DNA of 64,000 nt, taken from contig JAUXWO010000030.1 in assembly GCA_030680175.1 (NCBI GenBank), positions 1 to 64,000 of the forward strand. Reading direction: 5' to 3'. The notes beneath the pieces are model-generated. The model did not search any database, had not been told where the DNA came from, and saw only the letters and a program-made list of their open reading frames with translations. Position numbers and translations under genes: made by a program. Positions 59,605 to 64,000 of the stretch are shown piece by piece (position 1 is the first letter of the stretch; the number at the start of each line of letters is the position of its first letter). The stretch is from Vicinamibacterales bacterium. GTDB taxonomy: Bacteria; Acidobacteriota; Vicinamibacteria; Vicinamibacterales; UBA2999.

Positions 59605-60144
59605 ATGTGGAAGCGTGACGAGTCGGTCAAGCCGGCCAATGTACCGCCGGCAGCGCCTCAGGCGCCGGCAGCCCACGCAGGGGCGCCTGCGGCGAGCGGC
59701 GACCTTCGCCAGAAGATTGAGAGGGACATGGTGAACATCGGGAAGTCGGTCGTCATCAAGGGCGAGCTCAGTGGGAGTGAAGACCTGACCATCGAGGGTC
59801 ACGTCGAGGGCAAGATCGAGCTTCGCGAGAACGTCCTGACGATCGGACCGAACGGCAAGATCCGGGCGGAGGTGTTCGCCAAGGCCGTCATCGTGCTCGG
59901 CGAAGTCACCGGCAACGTCACGGCCTCGGAGAAGGTCGACATCCGCGACAACGGGTCGGTGGATGGCGACATTGCCTCGCCGAAGGTGGCGATCGCCGAA
60001 GGCGCGCACTTCCGCGGCGCCGTCGACATGCAGCGCGCGGGCGGCAAGCCGGCGCAGGCGGCCGCGGGGCAGCCCGGGCAGGCGCCGAAGCCCCCGGCCC
60101 CCGGTGGGCAGCCGCCGGTGCAGGGACAGAAGATCGGCGCGTAA
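59605..60144 (+). CDS. Bactofilin
   Basis: This 179-aa cytoskeletal protein has a flexible N-terminus (about 1-45), a bactofilin beta-helix core (about 48-140; IGKSVVIKGELSGSEDLTIEGHVEG and repeats of ENVLTIGPNGKI and EKVDIRDNGSV) and a Pro/Gly/Gln-rich tail. Bactofilins polymerise at the membrane and act in cell shape, stalk or division. The ATG follows gggggaggttt; the open frame upstream is not needed. It is not next to an M23 peptidase, which is its frequent partner. Confidence 0.93.
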   Translation: MWKRDESVKPANVPPAAPQAPAAHAGAPAASGDLRQKIERDMVNIGKSVVIKGELSGSEDLTIEGHVEGKIELRENVLTIGPNGKIRAEVFAKAVIVLGEVTGNVTASEKVDIRDNGSVDGDIASPKVAIAEGAHFRGAVDMQRAGGKPAQAAAGQPGQAPKPPAPGGQPPVQGQKIGA

Positions 60145-60165
60145 GCGCCGGCCCGGCCACAGAAG

Positions 60166-60191
60166 CGGGAGGCCTCGCGTGGGGCCTCCCG
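60166..60191 (+). terminator. Terminator-like hairpin after the bactofilin
   Basis: cgggaggcc (60166-60174) and ggcctcccg (60183-60191) form a perfect 9-bp stem. There is no T-run. It lies between the bactofilin and the next gene. Confidence 0.55.
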
Positions 60192-60212
60192 TGTTCACTG
60201 CTGAGGAGTGTC

Positions 60213-60902
60213 GTGTCCAGCGGAGCCACCCGCTCGATCACCGACCTGTTCTCCTTCCTGGGAGGGCGGCGGAACGAGGAATCCCCTGAGCCAGGCGCCG
60301 CGACGGCGTCGGGCGCGGAGGAACCTGTGTTCCCGACCAAGGCCCTGCAGAAGTTCCTGACGTGCCTGGCGTCGAAGGACGGCCCGGCGCTGCTCGATCT
60401 CGGCCCCGTCGTCGGAAGCAATGTCACGTTCTTCGGCGAGCAGCTCGGCTGCCGCTTCCGCGTCGAAGACGTCTACAGCGACATCGAGAAGCACGTGAAG
60501 GCCGGCACGGTGGATGACCTGCCCGCGTTCTTCGCCACGCGCTTCACCCAGCCCCCCGAGAGCGTCGATGGCATCCTCTGCTGGGACGTCCTCGACTTCC
60601 TCGACCGCCCGGCCGCGCAGGCCCTGGCCGCCGCCCTGACGAAGATGCTGAAGCCGGATGGGGCGCTCATGGGGTTCTTCAGCTCGGCCGAGTCGCGCGA
60701 GCAGACGTACACGAAGTTCGTTGTCGTCGACGAGGCGAACCTCCGCTACCGCCACTATCCGGCGTCGCGCCCCCGGCAGCGGAGCCTCCTCAATCGCGAC
60801 ATCATCAAGCTGTTCGAAGGCCTCCGCGTGTCGGAGTCCTACCTGATGAAGACCCACATCCGCGAGATCCTGCTCCGCAAGCCCGCCTACCCCACGAAAT
60901 AG
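60213..60902 (+). CDS. Methyltransferase-like protein
   Basis: This 229-aa protein has a class-I SAM-methyltransferase-like fold: ALLDLGPVVGSNVTFFGEQL in place of motif I (GxGxG is not standard: LGPVVGS), VDGILCWDVLDFLDRP (motif IV region) and KPDGALMGFFSS. A flexible N-terminus (about 1-40) precedes it. The altered motif I makes catalysis uncertain. GTG 60213 is the start. It lies just downstream of the bactofilin. The substrate is unknown. Confidence 0.7.
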   Translation: MSSGATRSITDLFSFLGGRRNEESPEPGAATASGAEEPVFPTKALQKFLTCLASKDGPALLDLGPVVGSNVTFFGEQLGCRFRVEDVYSDIEKHVKAGTVDDLPAFFATRFTQPPESVDGILCWDVLDFLDRPAAQALAAALTKMLKPDGALMGFFSSAESREQTYTKFVVVDEANLRYRHYPASRPRQRSLLNRDIIKLFEGLRVSESYLMKTHIREILLRKPAYPTK

Positions 60903-60923
60903 GACGAGACGCGTACAGGCCTT

Positions 60924-60957
60924 TTTGCATTTTGCATTCTGCATTCTGCCGTTCTCC
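60924..60957. repeat. Heptanucleotide array between the methyltransferase-like gene and glpX
   Basis: tgcattt, tgcattc, tgcattc and tgccgtt units begin 22 bp after the previous stop (60902). Confidence 0.8.
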
Positions 60958-61069
60958 CCGTCCCGTGGCCGTGTGGTAGCATGCCCTTCGACATGGGCGC
61001 GAGGGAACGCGCACCCCTCCAGTCTTCCCCCCTCCGGACACATGCGCCATCTGCGCTCTGAGACCTGCC

Positions 61070-62059
61070 ATGGAATCTGACCTTTCACTGGAGTTTCTCC
61101 GCGTCGTCGAACAGGCCGCGATTGCCTGCGCCCACACGATGGGTCAGGGCGATGCCCATGCCGCCGACATGGCCGCGGTGGAGGCGATGCGCGAGGTGCT
61201 CGACACGGTGCCCATCGACGGCACGATTGTGATCGGCGAGGGCGAACGCGACGAAGCGCCGATGCTCTTCATCGGCGAGAAGGTGGGGATGGCCCATCAG
61301 CCGGCCGGCAACGGCCGCAAGTTCGATGCGGTGGACATCGCGGTGGATCCCCTCGAGGGCACCAACCTGTGCGCCACCGGCGCGCCGAGTGCGATCGCCG
61401 TGCTGTGCGCGGCCGACGCCGGCGACCTGCTGCACGCCCCCGACATCTACATGGACAAGCTGGTCGTCGGCCCCACGGCCAAGCACGTGGTGGACCTCGA
61501 TGCGCCGGTCCGCGAGAACCTTCGCGCCATCGCGCGCAGCCTGGGCCGTCAGATGGACGACATCGTTGTCGTGGTGCTGAACCGGCCCCGGCACGCCCAG
61601 CTCATCAAGGACATCCGCGCCTGCGGCGCGCGCATCCAGCTGATCGAGGACGGCGACCTGTCGGCGGCGATCGCCGCGGCGGTGTCGGGCAGCGGCGTGC
61701 ACGCGGTCATGGGGATCGGCGGCGCCCCCGAGGGCGTGCTGACCGCGGCCGCGATGCGCTGCCTGAACGGCGAGATCTTCGCGCGCCTCGTCATCAACAA
61801 GCCCGAGGACGAGGAGCGGTGCAAGGCGATGGGCATCAAGGACGTCAAACGCGTCTACCGCGCCGCCGACCTCGCCAAAGGCGACAACATCATCTTCGCG
61901 GCCACCGGCGTGACCGACGGCACGCTGATGAAGGGCGTGCGTTTCTTCGGCGACGGCATCCGGACGAGCTCGCTCGTGATGCAGACCAACCCGCATCGCA
62001 TCCGGTTCATCGACGGCATCCAGGTCTATCCGGGACCGTCGGTCCGTATCCGGTTCTGA
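61070..62059 (+). CDS. glpX: Class II fructose-1,6-bisphosphatase
   Basis: This 329-aa enzyme removes the 1-phosphate of fructose-1,6-bisphosphate in gluconeogenesis. Class II signatures are clear: [38 protein letters not shown] (metal sites), [14 protein letters not shown], and [15 protein letters not shown] (substrate loop). It is about 10-20 residues shorter than the E. coli GlpX. Start ATG 61070. The organism therefore uses this type for gluconeogenesis. Confidence 0.95.
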   Translation: MESDLSLEFLRVVEQAAIACAHTMGQGDAHAADMAAVEAMREVLDTVPIDGTIVIGEGERDEAPMLFIGEKVGMAHQPAGNGRKFDAVDIAVDPLEGTNLCATGAPSAIAVLCAADAGDLLHAPDIYMDKLVVGPTAKHVVDLDAPVRENLRAIARSLGRQMDDIVVVVLNRPRHAQLIKDIRACGARIQLIEDGDLSAAIAAAVSGSGVHAVMGIGGAPEGVLTAAAMRCLNGEIFARLVINKPEDEERCKAMGIKDVKRVYRAADLAKGDNIIFAATGVTDGTLMKGVRFFGDGIRTSSLVMQTNPHRIRFIDGIQVYPGPSVRIRF

Positions 62060-62087
62060 CGGGGGCGGGACGGGTGGGAGTGACGCG

Positions 62088-63305
62088 ATGGGCGTGACGG
62101 GCGCGCCCGACGTCCGGCCCACCCTGAGCGCTGCCGAGTCGGCGCGCAACGTGCGCGTCTCGGCGGCCGTCAGCTTCGTCGGCTTCACCGGCTTCACGTT
62201 CGTGATGCCGTTCCTGCCGCTCTACATCGCGGAACTCGGCGTGACCGACGTCGGCGAGGTCGCGATGTGGACGGGCCTCACCCTGGGGGCCACGCCGGCG
62301 GTCACCGCGATCAGCGCGCCCCTCTGGGGCCGCGTGGGCGACCGGTACGGGAGCAAGCTCCTGGTGCTGCGGTCGCTCGGCGCCTTCGTGCTCACCAAGG
62401 CGGCGATGGCGTTCGTCACGGCCGCCTGGCAGCTCTTCGCCCTTCGCGCACTGCTCGGCCTCTTCGCCGGGTACGGGGCGCTCACCGTGTCGATGGCGGC
62501 CGAGTCGGTGCCGCGCCACGAGATGCCGCGCGCCATCGGGTTCGTGCAGACGGGACAGCGGCTCGGCCCGGCGCTCGGCCCGGTGCTCGGCGGCCTGCTG
62601 GCCCCCCTGGTCGGCCTCCGGCGCTCCTTCCTGATTGCCGCGCTCTTTTACGTGGCCGCCATCGTGCTCGTGGCGGTGGCCTACCGGGAGCCACGACGCC
62701 GGCACGCCTCCTCCGCCGCCGTGCGCGTGCCCCTCGCCACCGTGCTCCGGCTCGAGCACTTCCCGCTGTTCCTGCTGGTCATCCTCGGCTTCATGATCGT
62801 GGACCGCAGCTTCAGCCCGATCCTGCCGATCTACATCGAGCAGTCCGGGGTGCCGGCCGCTCGTGTCCCGATCGTGACGGGCCTGCTGTTCTCGGTCGCC
62901 GCGTTCAGCGCGGCCGCCGGCCACCACTTCGCGGGGCGGCTCATCGCGCGCTGGACGACGCGCCGCGTGATCGTGCGGGGCGCGCTCGTCGCGGCCGTGG
63001 CCCTGGTGCCCTTCATGCAGCCGTCGCCGATCTGGCTGCTGGTCGTCGCGACGCTCGTCTTCGGCGTGGTGGTCGGGCTGGCGATGACAGCGGCGTACGC
63101 CGCGGGCGGCGCCCTCATCCCGCCCGAGGCGCACACGACCGGCTTCGGGTTCATGACGAGCGCCTCGCTGGTCGGCCTCGCCGTGAGCCCGATCGCCGCC
63201 GGCTTCGTCGGCGCCCGCAGCCTCACCGCCGTCTTCGTCGTCGATTTCGTCATCATGCTCGGCATGGCCGTCCTCGTGCGACGGCGCCTGAGCGCTGAAC
63301 GCTGA
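62088..63305 (+). CDS. MFS transporter
   Basis: This 405-aa inner-membrane protein has 12 predicted helices. The typical motif A between TM2 and TM3 reads APLWGRVGDRYGSKLLVLRS. Other family marks are FVQTGQRLGPALGPVLGGLLAP and a corresponding second-half motif AGHHFAGRLIARWTTRRVI. The profile suggests a drug or sugar-type exporter of the TetA/MdtG kind. The substrate is unknown. ATG 62088 follows a ggtgggagtgacgcg site (28 bp after glpX), so co-transcription is possible. Confidence 0.85.
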   Translation: MGVTGAPDVRPTLSAAESARNVRVSAAVSFVGFTGFTFVMPFLPLYIAELGVTDVGEVAMWTGLTLGATPAVTAISAPLWGRVGDRYGSKLLVLRSLGAFVLTKAAMAFVTAAWQLFALRALLGLFAGYGALTVSMAAESVPRHEMPRAIGFVQTGQRLGPALGPVLGGLLAPLVGLRRSFLIAALFYVAAIVLVAVAYREPRRRHASSAAVRVPLATVLRLEHFPLFLLVILGFMIVDRSFSPILPIYIEQSGVPAARVPIVTGLLFSVAAFSAAAGHHFAGRLIARWTTRRVIVRGALVAAVALVPFMQPSPIWLLVVATLVFGVVVGLAMTAAYAAGGALIPPEAHTTGFGFMTSASLVGLAVSPIAAGFVGARSLTAVFVVDFVIMLGMAVLVRRRLSAER

Positions 63306-63378
63306 CAGCGTGACAGCGGGACAGCGAGACTGCGGAGCTGATCGCTGATCGCTGATCGCTGACCGCCGATCGCCGATC
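63302..63378. repeat. Heptanucleotide array at the MFS gene stop
   Basis: gctgatc (three times), gctgacc and gccgatc (twice) follow variant units of 7 or 8 bases (tgacagcg, ggacagcg). The array overlaps the MFS stop codon (63303-63305) and ends 10 bp before the hflX -10 box. Confidence 0.88.
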
Positions 63379-63387
63379 CCCGGGTGC

Positions 63388-63393
63388 TAGAAT
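63388..63393 (+). promoter_or_regulatory. -10 box close to the hflX start
   Basis: TAGAAT ends 12 bases before GTG 63406, so a transcript would start about 6 bases before the start codon. No convincing -35 is present at the expected distance (array sequence). Confidence 0.5.
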
Positions 63394-63405
63394 GATCGGA
63401 GTCAC

Positions 63406-64000
63406 GTGTCACGTCCGACTCCGCACCGGCGTTCCGTCCGCCCTGAGCGCGCCGCGCTCGTCGGGCTCATTTCCGGCGGCGCCCGTCGCCTCGATGCGGA
63501 GCACTCGCTGGAAGAGCTGGCGGGGCTCGCCGACGCGGCCGGCGCCGAGGTCGTGCTGCGCGTCCTGCAGGAGCGGCCGAAGCCGGATCCGGCCACCTTC
63601 CTCGGCAGCGGGAAGGTGGACCTCGTCGCCGCCTCGTGCGCGGAGACCGACGTCGACGTCGTCATCTTCGACAACGAGCTCACGCCGGCGCAGCTGCGCG
63701 AGCTGCAGAAGCGGCTCGATCGCACGGTGCTCGACCGCACCCAGCTCATCCTTGACATCTTCGCGCGCCGTGCCCGGACGCGGGAGGGCAAGCTGCAGGT
63801 GGAGCTCGCGCAGCTCCGCTACCTGCTGCCGCGTCTCGTCGGCTCATCGGCCGCCCTGTCACGTCTCGGCGGCGGCATCGGCACCCGTGGCCCCGGCGAG
63901 ACGAAGCTCGAGACCGACCGCCGCCGCATCCGCGTCCGGATCAAGGCCCTTGCCGACGAGATCGAGACCGTGCGGCGCCGCCGCACGCAGCTGCGCGACC
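63406..64000 (+). CDS. hflX: HflX GTPase, 5' part (cut by window end)
   Basis: The first ~198 residues of HflX are present: RAALVGLISGGARRLDAEHSLEEL, KPDPATFLGSGKVD, DNELTPAQLRELQKRLDRTVLDRTQLILDIFARRARTREGKLQVELAQL, and the glycine-rich linker GGGIGTRGPGETKLETDRR. The GTPase domain lies beyond the window. HflX is a ribosome-splitting GTPase. GTG 63406 is the first start after the in-frame stop at 63388; it has no good Shine-Dalgarno sequence. Confidence 0.93.
   Translation, partial: MSRPTPHRRSVRPERAALVGLISGGARRLDAEHSLEELAGLADAAGAEVVLRVLQERPKPDPATFLGSGKVDLVAASCAETDVDVVIFDNELTPAQLRELQKRLDRTVLDRTQLILDIFARRARTREGKLQVELAQLRYLLPRLVGSSAALSRLGGGIGTRGPGETKLETDRRRIRVRIKALADEIETVRRRRTQLRD

Overview
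This is a high-GC bacterial chromosome segment that most likely comes from an Acidobacteriota of the Vicinamibacteria type. The assignment is an inference from family content: a VWFA-related 'Acidobacterial' domain protein, a MacB/FtsX-like orphan permease of the Acidobacterial (ADOP) type, two very large TonB-dependent receptors with a carboxypeptidase-regulatory N-terminal domain, and several kinds of short dispersed repeat. No rRNA is present. Two tRNA genes are present: tRNA-Glu(TTC) and tRNA-Lys(TTT).

About 163-10,828 is an integrated mobile element of roughly 10.7 kb. It is bounded by a perfect 14-bp direct repeat (163-176 and 10815-10828) that is the 3' end plus CCA of tRNA-Glu. At its right end it carries a large serine recombinase whose reading frame runs through the attachment site. 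Inside are an XRE-type regulator, a DnaB-N/RecA-like replication ATPase flanked by inverted repeats and a cluster of TTGCA motifs (an origin candidate), a ClpP-like prohead protease, a possible primase relative, a tape-measure-like tail fragment, a ribbon-helix-helix protein, a SWIM-type zinc protein and many small unknown genes. No terminase, portal or capsid gene is visible, so a phage satellite or a reduced prophage fits best.

10,818-20,377 holds tRNA-Glu, a PAS sensor-like protein, an NRAMP-like transporter lacking the classical metal motif, NADP-isocitrate dehydrogenase, a polar amino-acid ABC transporter (binding protein fused to permease, then ATPase), a VapBC-type module with a clear operator, tRNA-Lys, a SnoaL-like protein and the ADOP permease. 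20,594-24,971 is a nine-heme cytochrome c with a cytochrome b partner, a 9-bp tandem repeat tract, and a NarL-type two-component system. 25,226-34,313 carries a TonB receptor, DinB-like and DUF2911 proteins, a lone receiver domain, and the minus-strand run hemE-hemG-arginase.

34,464-46,518 mixes a putative nuclease-fold protein with a histone-H1-like tail, a TVP38 membrane protein, rpiB, a VWFA protein, a LysR regulator, an orphan DNA methyltransferase, a giant MFS/spermidine-synthase/TPR fusion and a GT-C-like membrane protein. 46,675-64,000 has a second TonB receptor, an M20 peptidase, a D-Ala-D-Ala carboxypeptidase, an FdhE-like protein, glycogen synthase, thioredoxin and thioredoxin reductase, the tRNA-thiolation pair (cysteine desulfurase and mnmA), a bactofilin, a methyltransferase-like protein, glpX, an MFS transporter and the start of hflX.

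Three repeat systems recur: heptanucleotide arrays directly 3' of seven genes, a ~135-bp element with inverted 'cacgaagg' ends, and a tract of about 32 copies of a 9-mer. None belongs to a CRISPR array.
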